Shown: piece by piece, positions 1 to 10,200 of the stretch
How the letters are laid out: each line of letters opens with the position of its first letter
Position numbering within the stretch: the stretch's first letter is position 1
Assembly: GCA_012518355.1 (NCBI GenBank)
Contig: JAAYSP010000033.1
Location: 1-42,496 of the forward strand
From: a candidate division WS1 bacterium
GTDB taxonomy: Bacteria > Armatimonadota > Zipacnadia > Zipacnadales > UBA11051
Length of the DNA: 42,496 nt
Reading direction: 5' to 3'
Made by a program: the position numbers and the translations under genes
Notes under the pieces: generated by a model
Told to the model about the DNA's origin: nothing
Database searches by the model: none
What the model saw: the letters and a program-made list of their open reading frames with translations, nothing else

Positions 1-1074
1 ATCAAGCGTAGTTCCCTGGGCGATGTGGTACATGCTCTGCCTGTGGCCTGCGCTCTGCGAGACACATACCCGGAGGCTTATCTGGCGTGGATGGCTGAGA
101 CCCGCTTTGCCGGTGTCCTGGAGGGCCATCCAGCGCTTGACAACATCATCGCAGTCGAGCGCTTCCCCGGTGCCGCAGAGGGGGGGCGAATTATTGACGG
201 CCTGCGCACAGGAAGAGAGCTCCGGAGACTACACTTCGACTGGGCACTGGACCTACAGGGGCTGTTCAAGAGTTCGATATTTCTTGTCTTGAGTGGCGCC
301 AGGCGTCGTATCGGCATGAGCGATCAGCATCGCGAGTACAGCCACCTGTGGTGTACGGAATTCGCACCTGAAGGGCAGCGGCCTCACGCGGTGTGGCGCT
401 ACCTGCAGGTGGCAGAGTACCTAGGCTGCGACATATCCAGCCCTCGCTTTGACCTGCGCCCGACTGCACAGGCTTCTGAGTGGGCGCAGAAAATGCTGTC
501 GGAGGCAGGGATAGATCTGAGCAGGCCGCTGGTCGGCCTAAATCCGGGTGCGTCACGACCGCATAAGCAGTGGCCTTCACAACGGTTTGCAGATCTCGCG
601 AACACGATGCCGCACGTGCAGTGGGTGATCCTGGGTGGCCCCTCCGAGGTCGAGTTGGCCCACAGCATCTCCAGCCAGATAGCATCTACCCACCTGGTGA
701 CTGCGGGGCAGACATCTCTGCCACAACTAGTAGGCATCATCGGCCGCCTGGATGCGATGGTCACCGGCGACACTGGCCCCATGCACATAGCTGCGGCCAT
801 GACCGTGCCGACTGTGGCGCTTTTCGGCCCTACCGATCCGGATAAGTGTGGGCCGTTCGGTGATTTTCACCATGTCCTCAGCCATCCGGAGCTGTGCAGC
901 GAAGGCGGGCGCCGCCCGAGTTGCCGACGCCGCCCGCCATGCCGTGACTATGCCTGCATACTGTCCATCACCGTGGACGAAGTGGCCGCCGCGCTTTCAG
1001 GTATGCTTGAGCGTTCGCAGGCGAACTCCACTACCATGCGCGAACCTCAAGCCTTGTCAGATCGGGCTGAGTAG
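1..1074 (+). CDS. Glycosyltransferase family 9 (heptosyltransferase-like), 5' end cut by the window
   Basis: The frame is open from base 1 and begins with a run containing SLGDVVHALPV, which is the usual extreme N-terminus of family 9 glycosyltransferases, so only a few codons are missing and an internal ATG at 25 is not the true start. The second half has the nucleotide-sugar-binding Rossmann fold signature NPGAS...KQWP, then TGDTGPMHIAAA and ALFGPTDP, all typical of ADP-heptose:LPS heptosyltransferases and relatives. The C-terminus carries the family's cysteine cluster (four Cys within about 30 residues). The family acts on the cytoplasmic side of the inner membrane adding sugars to lipopolysaccharide or a related glycan; the sugar cannot be told from the sequence. 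The last 28 bases overlap the 3' end of the opposing ceramidase-like gene. Family assignment is firm; the exact substrate is unknown. Confidence 0.9.
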   Translation: MKRSSLGDVVHALPVACALRDTYPEAYLAWMAETRFAGVLEGHPALDNIIAVERFPGAAEGGRIIDGLRTGRELRRLHFDWALDLQGLFKSSIFLVLSGARRRIGMSDQHREYSHLWCTEFAPEGQRPHAVWRYLQVAEYLGCDISSPRFDLRPTAQASEWAQKMLSEAGIDLSRPLVGLNPGASRPHKQWPSQRFADLANTMPHVQWVILGGPSEVELAHSISSQIASTHLVTAGQTSLPQLVGIIGRLDAMVTGDTGPMHIAAAMTVPTVALFGPTDPDKCGPFGDFHHVLSHPELCSEGGRRPSCRRRPPCRDYACILSITVDEVAAALSGMLERSQANSTTMREPQALSDRAE

Positions 1075-2474
1075 CCCCACACCTGGCACACCGGCTCGAC
1101 CTGTGGTGTCTCGGGCGCTGCTCCAGGCGTCATGGAGTCAGCCAGCTCCACGGAGCCGTCCTCGATCATCTGTCCGGCCTCAGGCACCAGCTTGCTGCTC
1201 ATAGCCATGCGCACCTCGTAACCACCCCCACCGGAGCCAAAAGCGTCGGGTGTGGGCACGTAGCCGATACAGCCGTTGGCCAGCTCTACGATATAGGTGT
1301 ATGGAAACTGTGAACGCTGCTTGATGTTCAGCCCGAACTGGCAGAAGTACTCAGCAGGGTTTGCCAGATAGACCACCGGGCCAACCTGCACGGCCTGCAG
1401 TTCGCATGTCACTTCCGGCTCGATCTTGTTTGCCTCATGCAGCAGGACGACTTCGCGGGCGAACAGCCAGTTGGGATCCTCGGGCCCGCTGGTGCGCACG
1501 GTCTCCAGCTCCTCCTGGAAGCGCTCCTCGGTGACCTCACGGGTCTTGATTTTGAGCATCTTCTGGGTGGCCGCCACAGGCAGCAGCTCAGTGGGCTCGG
1601 CCATCGCCAGAACCTTCAGCGCTTCTGCCCCCACCTTCCGCCCTACGCGGCGTGAGTACCCCAGGCCTGCGTCGGGGGCATCCAGCGTCTGGTTGTCCAC
1701 CTGTGTCACGTCGCCACATGCACCGTTGAGGAACACCACTTCACCGCCGCCCATCGCGCCGGTGACATGCTCGCGCATCCAGTAGATCCAGTCGGCAGAT
1801 GCGCCGGGGTTGCCGGTGGTGCCGTGGCAGGTGAAGTTGACCACACAGCCGAGGAACTGCCCATCGGGTGTCCAGCAACCCAGTACGCCTACCTCTGGAT
1901 CGGTCGGCCCGGCAGGCTCGATGATGTCGGGGTTGCATTTGCCCGGATGGGTCATGGTGGTGCCGTCCTTCATGCGGAAGCGGCGGTTGAACGCCACAGT
2001 CGGCTCATGACCGCGGCCGATGGATAGCTGTGCCTCCTGCCTGGTGACATCAGCCATGATCACTGCGGTGGCGATCTGTTTGCTCACATGCTCCAGGTAG
2101 CACAGGTCAGGCGCAGTGGTCTCTTCCTGAGCCAGTCGCTCGCATAGCTCGGGGTCGAAGGCATGAGCATACTCACCGGGCACTGAGCCTACTGTCGGCC
2201 CGCCTGCATGAGTATGTGAACAGCCTACCAGCACGTGTGACCGCGGGATGCCGGTCTTCTCCTCTATCAGTGCGCGGGCTGCCTCGACTACCGACCGCTT
2301 GATGGATAGCGCGTCCAACCCGACGAGTGCTACCCGTTGGCCGTCACCCTCGATGACTACAGCCTTGGCACAGCACGGATCATGTATGGTCCGGTGAAAT
2401 CCCTTGCGAAATCCGCCTGGTTTCTCCATGCCGATGGATGGGGTGATGTCCGCTGATGCAAATCCTACCTTCAT
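1047..2474 (-). CDS. Neutral/alkaline ceramidase-like protein (N-terminal domain type)
   Basis: This 475-residue protein begins MKVGFASADITPS, the standard opening of the neutral/alkaline non-lysosomal ceramidase domain. The motif SHTHAGG near residue 87 and a later TCHGTTG correspond to zinc-ligand histidines of that family. Bona fide ceramidases are usually 650 or more residues with a signal peptide and a C-terminal immunoglobulin-like domain; both are absent here, so this belongs to the shorter cytoplasmic-looking group whose substrate is undetermined. The ATG at 2474 is preceded by a strong GAGGAGG ribosome binding site about 7 bases upstream. It converges on, and overlaps by 28 bases, the glycosyltransferase gene. 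Hydrolysis of an amide or ester is a family-level expectation only. Confidence 0.85.
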   Translation of the reverse strand: MKVGFASADITPSIGMEKPGGFRKGFHRTIHDPCCAKAVVIEGDGQRVALVGLDALSIKRSVVEAARALIEEKTGIPRSHVLVGCSHTHAGGPTVGSVPGEYAHAFDPELCERLAQEETTAPDLCYLEHVSKQIATAVIMADVTRQEAQLSIGRGHEPTVAFNRRFRMKDGTTMTHPGKCNPDIIEPAGPTDPEVGVLGCWTPDGQFLGCVVNFTCHGTTGNPGASADWIYWMREHVTGAMGGGEVVFLNGACGDVTQVDNQTLDAPDAGLGYSRRVGRKVGAEALKVLAMAEPTELLPVAATQKMLKIKTREVTEERFQEELETVRTSGPEDPNWLFAREVVLLHEANKIEPEVTCELQAVQVGPVVYLANPAEYFCQFGLNIKQRSQFPYTYIVELANGCIGYVPTPDAFGSGGGGYEVRMAMSSKLVPEAGQMIEDGSVELADSMTPGAAPETPQVEPVCQVWGYSARSDKA

Positions 2475-2833
2475 GATGCAGCCTCCTCAGAAGCCTGGTT
2501 GAGCCTGTCACTTTTCGCCGGCAACAGCCGGAGTTTGCCCCGGGAGGTTCGGCACTGGATGGCGTCAGTCCTGCGCACCATCGGACAGAGTTGGATGCCG
2601 GTCGGAGAGTAGTCTCAGGTGACAGGGATGGCTGTGGCCCTGTTCTCTCGGGCAGAGTGGCCTATGAGGCGGGTGGTGGCAGAAGTATACTGCATGGTTT
2701 GCTCTACGATGGTATGAGCCTCTCAGTCTTGCGCTCCAGATCACATCATCATCGGCGCGCGACCCGTATGGCATCTTCCGTGTGGATTCATCCTGGTTTT
2801 GCCTGGTACCGGTTAGCCTCCTCGCCGATGGCG
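2475..2833. other. Divergent intergenic region with no gene recognised
   Basis: About 360 bases lie between the ceramidase-like gene (reading left) and the CpsB-like gene (reading right). Open frames here have no ribosome binding site and no recognisable protein character. The region must hold the promoter of the leftward gene, but I could not single one out. The rightward promoter is annotated separately. Confidence 0.5.
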
Positions 2834-2842
2834 TGCTATAAT
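2834..2842 (+). promoter_or_regulatory. Extended -10 promoter for the CpsB-like gene
   Basis: The sequence TGCTATAAT is a perfect extended -10 element (TGn plus TATAAT). The matching -35 is weak (TTAGCC with an 18-base spacer at 2813-2818), as is usual for extended -10 promoters. Transcription would start near 2849, leaving a leader of only about 12 bases before the ATG at 2861. The same nine-base element precedes ruvC on the other strand. Confidence 0.6.
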
Positions 2843-2860
2843 CCGCGCCGGAGCGGACTG

Positions 2861-3583
2861 ATGATAGACTTGCATTGCCATATCCTACCGGGGCTTGACG
2901 ACGGCCCCGTGAGTATGGACGAATCGATAGCCATGGCCCGTGCCTCGGCCGCCGATGGTATCTCCACGGTAGTGGCCACGGTGCATGTGGGCACCCGCAG
3001 TTTCGATGCCCCGGCTGCCGAAATACGTGATGCCGCCGGTCGTATGCGCGAGCGTCTGCAGGCAGAAGGTATTCCGCTAAAGCTGCTAGTTGGCACTGAG
3101 CTTGCGGCTACGTCGGATGTGGCAGCACTGGTGGAGGCGGGGCGCGCTATCACTCTCGGCGAACGCAGTAGATTTCTGCTCATAGAATTGCCCTTCACCG
3201 GCCAGGTGACAGGGATAGAGCGCCAGTTTTTCGATCTGGAGATAGCTGGCTACAAGATAGTTTTGGCACATCCCGAACGCAGCATGGCTTGCCAGCAAGA
3301 CCCGGATTTGTTGACACGTCTGCACGAACGCGGCTATCGAGCGCAGGTAAATGCGGGCAGTCTGGCCGGGCGCGAGGGGCGGCGGGTGCGCAACCTGTGT
3401 ATACGCTGGCTGCGCGAGGGCCTGGTAGACGCGATTGCCTCCGACGGTCACGACATACGCCGACGGCCACCGATCGTGACTCCTGCACGCCGTACAGTGC
3501 TACGCGTGCAGGATGAAACCGTCTGGCAGCAGCTCACAGTACATGGCCCCGCCACGATGCTCAACTCCACGCGAGACAGGTAG
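2861..3583 (+). CDS. CpsB/CapC-family PHP-domain tyrosine-protein phosphatase
   Basis: The protein is 240 residues from the ATG at 2861, about the family's usual size. It starts MIDLHCHILPGLDDGP, the hallmark metal-binding opening of CpsB/CapC/YwqE PHP-type phosphatases, and continues with an ALAHPER-like block (VLAHPER) and a C-terminal SDGHD block that supplies further metal ligands. These enzymes use a metal cluster to dephosphorylate the tyrosine kinases that control polysaccharide export. An in-frame ORF reaches back to 2591, but the PHP opening and the promoter at 2834-2842 make 2861 the clear start. No polysaccharide kinase or export gene is visible nearby. The final 93 codons and about 87 bases of downstream DNA are duplicated immediately after the gene. 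Confidence 0.88.
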   Translation: MIDLHCHILPGLDDGPVSMDESIAMARASAADGISTVVATVHVGTRSFDAPAAEIRDAAGRMRERLQAEGIPLKLLVGTELAATSDVAALVEAGRAITLGERSRFLLIELPFTGQVTGIERQFFDLEIAGYKIVLAHPERSMACQQDPDLLTRLHERGYRAQVNAGSLAGREGRRVRNLCIRWLREGLVDAIASDGHDIRRRPPIVTPARRTVLRVQDETVWQQLTVHGPATMLNSTRDR

Positions 3584-4038
3584 CACCCCGGCTAGCGGAG
3601 CCATCTGTGCCACCGATGCAGCCTCTGTAGGCCAGTGGTATGTGGGCTGATGCGACTTATACGGCCTACCCCAGACCTGCTGACACGTCTACATGAGCGT
3701 GGCTATCGGGCGCAGGTAAACGCGGCCAGTCTGGCCGGGCGCGAGGGGCGGCGGGTGCGCAACCTGTGCATACGCTGGCTGCGCGAGGGACTGGTAGACG
3801 CGATCGCTTCCGACGGCCATGACATACACCGGCGGCCACCGATCGTGACCCGGCGCGCCGTACAGTGCTACGCGTGCAAGATGAGACCGTCTGGCAGCAG
3901 CTCACAGTACATGGCCCCGCCACGATGCTCAACTCCACCCGTGACGGGTAGCACCCCGGCTAGCGTAGTCATCTGTGCCACCGATGCAGCCTCTGTAGGC
4001 CAGTGGTATGTGGGCTGATGTGACTTACCCGACCTACC
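3305..4038 (+). repeat. Two-unit tandem repeat of the 3' end of the CpsB-like gene plus its flank
   Basis: Unit A covers 3305-3670 and unit B 3674-4038, so the two units of about 365 bases lie almost directly end to end. Each contains the last third of the phosphatase gene, its stop codon and the next 87 or so bases. Long stretches are identical (for example around 3740-3780 against 3371-3411). Before the frameshift in unit B, by-eye comparison of the coding part gives about 14 synonymous and 2 amino-acid-changing codon differences. Confidence 0.9.
3674..3951 (+). pseudogene. Truncated second copy of the CpsB-like gene (3' part only)
   Basis: Translated in the frame of the parent, this piece gives DLLTRLHERGYRAQVNA and then the SDGHDI metal-binding block, nearly identical to the C-terminal third of the phosphatase. 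There is no 5' part, no start signal and no metal-binding N-terminal motif, so it cannot be an active enzyme. Net loss of one base after the codons for PPIVT (near 3850) puts the rest out of frame, although the equivalent of the parent's TAG is still present at 3949-3951. It arose either by tandem duplication of the gene end, or by duplication of the whole gene with later loss of the front of one copy. Confidence 0.85.
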
Positions 4039-4094
4039 TAGTCTGCACAGTCTGTACAGGGCTATACACTGCCGGCTCGCGTCCGATGGATTGC

Positions 4095-4123
4095 TTGACA
4101 AGAGCATGCCTGTTGCGTAGAAT
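4095..4123 (+). promoter_or_regulatory. Sigma-70-type promoter for uvrA
   Basis: A perfect TTGACA at 4095-4100 is followed after exactly 17 bases by TAGAAT at 4118-4123, 11 of 12 consensus positions. Predicted transcription start is near 4130, giving a leader of about 105 bases before the TTG start of uvrA. I see no SOS-box-like (LexA) operator overlapping it. Confidence 0.75.
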
Positions 4124-4234
4124 CAAACAGATGTTTGCACGCCCGCCGCGACCGATGCAGCCGCCTCAGGAACAAATTCCCGCGGTAAAGCCTTCTTATC
4201 TGTGAACCGCTATTCTGCCCCAAGGTAACCTCAC

Positions 4235-7200
4235 TTGAAGACCGACAAGATCAGAGTCCGGGGGGCACGCCAGCATAATCTGCGCGGCGTAGACCTGGAC
4301 CTGCCTAAGAATTCCCTCATAGTTTTTACCGGTGTCTCCGGCTCAGGCAAAAGCTCGCTTGCTTTCGATACGATTTTCGTCGAAGGTCAGCGCCGCTACG
4401 TGGAGTCGCTGTCTGCCTATGCCCGCCAGTTTCTAGATCGGCTGCAGAGGCCGCAGGTGCGCCTGCTAGACGGCCTGCCGCCTGCCATCGCGATAGATCA
4501 GGGCTCCCGCAGCAGCAACCCGCGCTCTACCGTGGCCACCATCACCGAAATCTATGACTACCTGCGTGTACTATATGCCGCCATTGGCCTGCCGTACTGC
4601 CCTGATTGCGGTGAGCCCATCGGTAGCCAGACACGTGAGAGCATCGTCGCCCGCATACTCCAGTTAGATGCCGGCACACAGGTGATGATACTGGCGCCGG
4701 TCATACGTGGCCGACGTGGTGAGTTCCGGGATCTGCTCGACGATATGAGCCGCCGCGGCTATGTGCGCGCCCGTGTGGATGGGAAGCTGGTGCGTATAGC
4801 CGAGGCGGATGCCCTCGACCGCTACCGGCGCCATGATCTGGACATAGTCGTAGATAGGGTCACCATATCCGCAGAGGCCCGTGCGCGTATCGCCGAGGCA
4901 GTGGAAGACGCGCTGAAGCTGGGCGAAGGCTCGGTACTGGTGGTGTCTGAAGAGGGCGAGGAGTTCCTGCTGTCGGCGGCCTTTTCATGCGATAAGTGTG
5001 GCCGTAGCATCCAGGAGCCTACTCATGCCGGGTTCTCCTTCAACAGCCCCAGAGGCATGTGCAAGCAGTGCAACGGTATAGGCACCGAGCGACGCCTTGT
5101 GCCTGAGCTACTGATAGAAAACCCTGACTTGTCGCTCGATGGTGGTGCGATACCGCTGCTGCCGTCGCTGCAAAACCGCAAAAGGCGGCACTGGTATCAG
5201 GGCGTGGCTGACCACTACGGCTTCAGCCTGGATACTCCGCTGCGCGATCTGACCGAGCGACAGATGCACCACCTCTTCTACGGCTCTGACGGTGAGCTGA
5301 TCGAGTTTCACTATCGCCACCCGCGTCACCGCTGGGAGTGGCGCCATGCTGATCCGTGGTCCGGCATCGTCTCGGAGTTGATGAGGCGCTATCGAGGCTT
5401 CAGCCCGGGCGGTCACCATCGCCACCGCCTCGAGCAGGCCATGCGCATCAGCACCTGCCCGGCCTGTGGAGGGCTGCGGCTCAACCCCGAAGCGCTGGCA
5501 TTCACCATCGGCGGGCGCAACATCGCCGAAGTAGTCGCCATGACCATCGAACAGGCGTATCAGTTTTTCGAAGTCCTGCAGCTATCTGACACTCAACTGC
5601 AGATAGCCGAGGATGCTCTGCAGGAGATCCGCGTCCGGTTGCGGTTCTTGAACGAAGTCGGCCTGGGCTACCTGAACCTCGACCGTCGCGCTCCGACGCT
5701 GTCTGGCGGAGAGGCGCAGCGGGTACGGCTGGCCACCCAGGTCGGCAGCGGACTGGTAGACTGTGTTTACGTGCTGGATGAGCCCAGCATCGGTTTGCAT
5801 CACCGCGATCAGGGCAAGCTTCTCGACACGCTCAAGCGTCTCCGCGATCAGGACAACACCATCATCGTGGTAGAGCATGACGCTCAGACTATGCTGGCGG
5901 CCGACCGCATCGTGGATTTCGGCCCCGGAGCCGGTGTGGAGGGCGGCCGGGTTGTCGCAGAGGGCACCCCCCGGCAGATCGCTGCGAATTCGAAATCGCT
6001 GACCGGGCAGTATCTCTCAGGGCGGCGGGAAATACCGGACCGCACCGAGAAGCGCCGTGAGGGAAACGGCAAATGGCTGACCATTCGGGGAGCGCGGCAC
6101 AACAACCTGACGTCCGTAGATGCTGCCTTCCCGCTGGGGCGCTTCATCTGTGTCACCGGCGTGTCTGGATCGGGCAAAAGCTCTCTGGTCACCGACACTC
6201 TCTACCCTGCACTTGCCAACACTCTCCACAACGCTCTGCTTGATGTAGGCCATCACGATGGCGTGGAGGGCCTGGAGCATGTGGACAAGGTCATCTTCAT
6301 AGACCAGGACCCGATAGGCCGCACGCCCCGTAGCACTCCGGCCACCTACACTAAGGCACTCGACCACATACGCGCTCTGTATGCCCAGATGCCCGAAAGC
6401 CGTCAGCGTGGCTACAAGCCCGGACGCTTCAGCTTCAACGTCAGGCAAGGCCGCTGCGAGGCATGTGAGGGGCACGGATACCTGAAGCTGGAATCTGACT
6501 TCATGGCGGATGTGTGGGTGGAGTGCGATCAGTGCTACGGTGCCCGTTTCAGCCGCGAAACCCTCGATATCCGCTACCGGGGCAAGAGCATCGCCCAGGT
6601 GCTAGACATGTCGGTGGCCGAAGCTGTGGAGCACTTCCAGAACCAGCCGAAGATTCGCCGCATCCTGGATACGCTACATGAGGTTGGTCTGGGCTACCTC
6701 AAGCTGGGTCAGCCTGCGACTACGCTTTCGGGCGGCGAAGCTCAGAGGATCAAGCTGGCACGTGAACTGGCCCGTCCGCGCTCGGGCAGGACCGTCTATG
6801 TGCTCGATGAGCCGACTACCGGCATGCATTTCGAGGACGTGCGGCAACTGCTCGAGGTGCTGCACGGCTTCGCAGATGAGAGCAACACTGTGATAGTCGT
6901 GGAGCACCATCCGGATGTCGTCAAGACTGCCGACTACATCATGGATATGGGCCCCGAAGGTGGTGCTGAGGGTGGCCGGATCGTGGCACAGGGCTCTCCG
7001 GAGCAGGTGGCCTCATGCCCCGATTCGCACACCGGTGCCATGTTGCGCGAGATGTACAACGGCAAGGCAGATGCGGAGACACCCAGAGTGCGCCGCCGCC
7101 CTGCCTATCAGACCGATCACATTTCGGTTACCGGTGCGCGTCAGCACAACCTGAAGAACTTGCAGGCTCGCATACCGCGCCACAAGCTCACGGCTCTGAC

Positions 7201-10200
7201 CGGCGTGTCGGGTTCCGGCAAGACGTCTCTGGCGGTGGATACCATATACGCCGAAGGGCAGCGCCGCTATGTCGAGTCGCTGTCATCCTATGCCCGTCAG
7301 TTCGTCCAGCAGATGGAAAAGCCGAAGGTGGATCGCGTCTCCGGCCTGTCTCCTGCTATCAGCCTGGACCATGTCAACCGCGGCCACACACCGCGCTCGA
7401 CGGTGGGCACAGTAACCGAGATCTACGATTACCTGCGGGTGCTGATGGCTCGCCTGGGCCAGCCGCACTGCCCTGCCTGTGATGCTACAGTGGGTGCCCA
7501 GACGGTAGATCAGATGGCAGACCGTGCGCTGACCGACCTGTCCGGCGAGCGAGTACTGGTCTGTGCACCGCTGCATCCGGGGCCCGGTGAGTCGTATGAG
7601 CTCCTGCTTCAGCGGGCTGAGCGCGACGGATGGCGGCGGATACGGCTGGATGGGCAGCTCCACACTCTGCCCTACAGTGACGCCATAGACCGTCGCAGCA
7701 GGCATGAGGTCGAGGTGGTAGTGGATCGGTTGGCCGTCTCGCCTCGCAACCGCTCTCGCCTTGCCGAGGCGCTTGAGGCGGCTCTGCAGATCTCCGGCCA
7801 GGACGTAGTGCTTGTCACCGAAGCCGGCGATAGTGTCAGCTTTTCGCGCCTGTTTGCCTGCCATCAGTGTGGTCGGAGCTATCGGCAGATCACACCTCGT
7901 AGCTTTTCCTTCAACCATCCGGACGGCTGGTGCGAACTGTGCGAGGGTTTGGGCACTCAGCGCTCGATAGATCTGGATGTACTGGTGCCTGATGACAGCA
8001 AATCACTGCGCGAGGGCGCGGTGAAGCTGTGGGGCCCGCTACGCGAGGGCACTCTGCTGGCTGACCTGGTCACTGCTCTGGCAGAGTATGGCGGCTTCAG
8101 CCTGGACAGGCCCTGGAAGCAGCTCTCAGATCGCCAGCGGCAACTGATCATTTACGGCACATCGGAGCAGATGCCGGTGCGAGACGGTCTGGAGCTGTCC
8201 TACACCGGTCTGGTGCCCGGCATAGAGCAGGGGCGTGGTCTCAGCCGTGATTTTCGGCATGATTTCGGCCAGCTTCTGCGCGATCTGCACTGCCCGGCCT
8301 GTGGCGGGCGGAGAGTGCGTCCGGAAGCCGCGGCAGTGCGCTTTTGCGGTCACACCATCGGTGACATCTGCTCATGGCCGCTGCATCAGGTCGCAAATTT
8401 CATGGCGCATCTCGAGCTGAGCCCCGTCGAACGCCCACGTGCCGAGGAGCTGCTCCGTGAGCTGCGCAGGCGGCTTCGTTTCCTGGTAGATGTGGGCCTG
8501 GAGTATCTGACACTGGACCGCAGCGCCCCGACGCTTTCGGGCGGTGAAGCGCAGCGGGTCAAGCTGGCAGCGCAACTGGGGGCCGATCTGACCGGGGTGC
8601 TGTATGTGCTGGATGAACCCACCGTCGGTGTGCATCCTCGTGACAACGAACGGATGCTACGCGCTCTGCGATCGCTGCGCGAAGAGGGCAATACAGTACT
8701 CATCGTGGAGCACGATCCGCAGACTCTGCAGGAGGCCGACTATCTGCTGGACTTCGGCCCGGAAGCAGGCCGCCACGGTGGGCAGATTGTCGCTGCAGGC
8801 ACGCGCGCAGCTCTGATGCGCTCTCGCAAATCGCTTACCGGCCAGGTACTGTCGGGCAAGCTAGCCATACCGGTGCCCAGGCCTCGCCGTCCGCTGCCGC
8901 CTCGAGACGACGAGAACGGCTGGCTGACGATAGTTGGTGCCCGTGAGCACAATCTGAAAAACATAGATGTGCCGATACCGCTGGGGGTACTGACCGTCAT
9001 CACCGGCCCCTCAGGCTCGGGCAAGAGTACTCTGATGGGTGACATCCTGTTTCCGGAGCTGATCTTCCGTTTCAGCCCCAACTCTACTACCGCCACACCC
9101 GGCCGGCATCGTGACATCATCGGGACAGAGGCTGTGGATGCGGTCTACAACGTAGATCAGAGCCCCATCGGACAGTCGCCACGGTCAAACCCGGCCACCT
9201 ATGTCGGAGTTTTCGATGAAATCCGGCGGCTGTATTCGCAACTGCCGCTGGCCCGAACGCGTGGCTATACTCCGACTCGGTTCAGCTTCAACCGAGTGGG
9301 CGGCCGCTGCGAAGCCTGTGAGGGGCTGGGTAGTCTACGGGTGGCGATGCATTTTCTGCCTGACGTGTGGGTACACTGTGAGCAGTGTGAGGGCCGCCGA
9401 TACAGTCCTGAGACGCTGGAGGTAGAGTACCGGGGCCACAGCATCGCTTCAGTGCTGGAGATGACGGTGGATGAGGCAGCAGAGCTTTTCGGGGCTATCC
9501 CGGGCATCATCCGCAGGCTATCGGTGCTGCAGCAAGTTGGGCTCGGCTATCTGCCGCTGGGCCAGCCTGCCCCGACGCTATCCGGTGGCGAATCGCAGCG
9601 TGTGAAGCTGGCGGCTGAGCTGGCAAAGCCTGCCCGTGGCCACACTCTGTATCTGCTTGATGAGCCGACCACTGGCCTGCACACTGCCGATATCCGCAAG
9701 CTGTTGGCTGTCATCAACTCGCTGGTAGACCGTGGGAATACGGTGCTGGTGGTCGAGCACAACCTGGACCTGATCAAGACCGCGGACTATGTGATAGATC
9801 TGGGGCCCGGTGGCGGCGAAAATGGTGGCCGCATCGTAGCTCGTGGGCGGCCCGAACAGATAGCACGTCGGAGCAGTTCGGCGACCGCTCCATATCTGAA
9901 GCAGGCGCTGGAAGAGTCGCCGCAACTGCCACGTGAAGAGCTATACAGTGCTGATGCCGAGGAAGTCACGCAGCAGCCCGCTGCACCACCTCCGCCCGAA
10001 ACCGAGCAGGTAGCGCCTCCGTGGGAGCGAGATGGCCGCACATGGCACATGCAGCAGATCACCACCGCTGAGGGCAAGAGGCCTCAGTGGCCGACCGCGA
10101 CGCTGGAGACCCTGCTGAAGCGGCTGTCGGATCTGCCTGGTGCCGGTGAGCCTGACTACGCTCACCCTGACCGTATCAGCATCGCGGCTGATGATGGGGA

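Noticed and set aside
2591-2860. N-terminal extension of the CpsB-like protein in the same frame
   Set aside because: The PHP opening motif begins at the ATG at 2861, directly behind a consensus extended -10 promoter; the upstream frame has no protein-like character.
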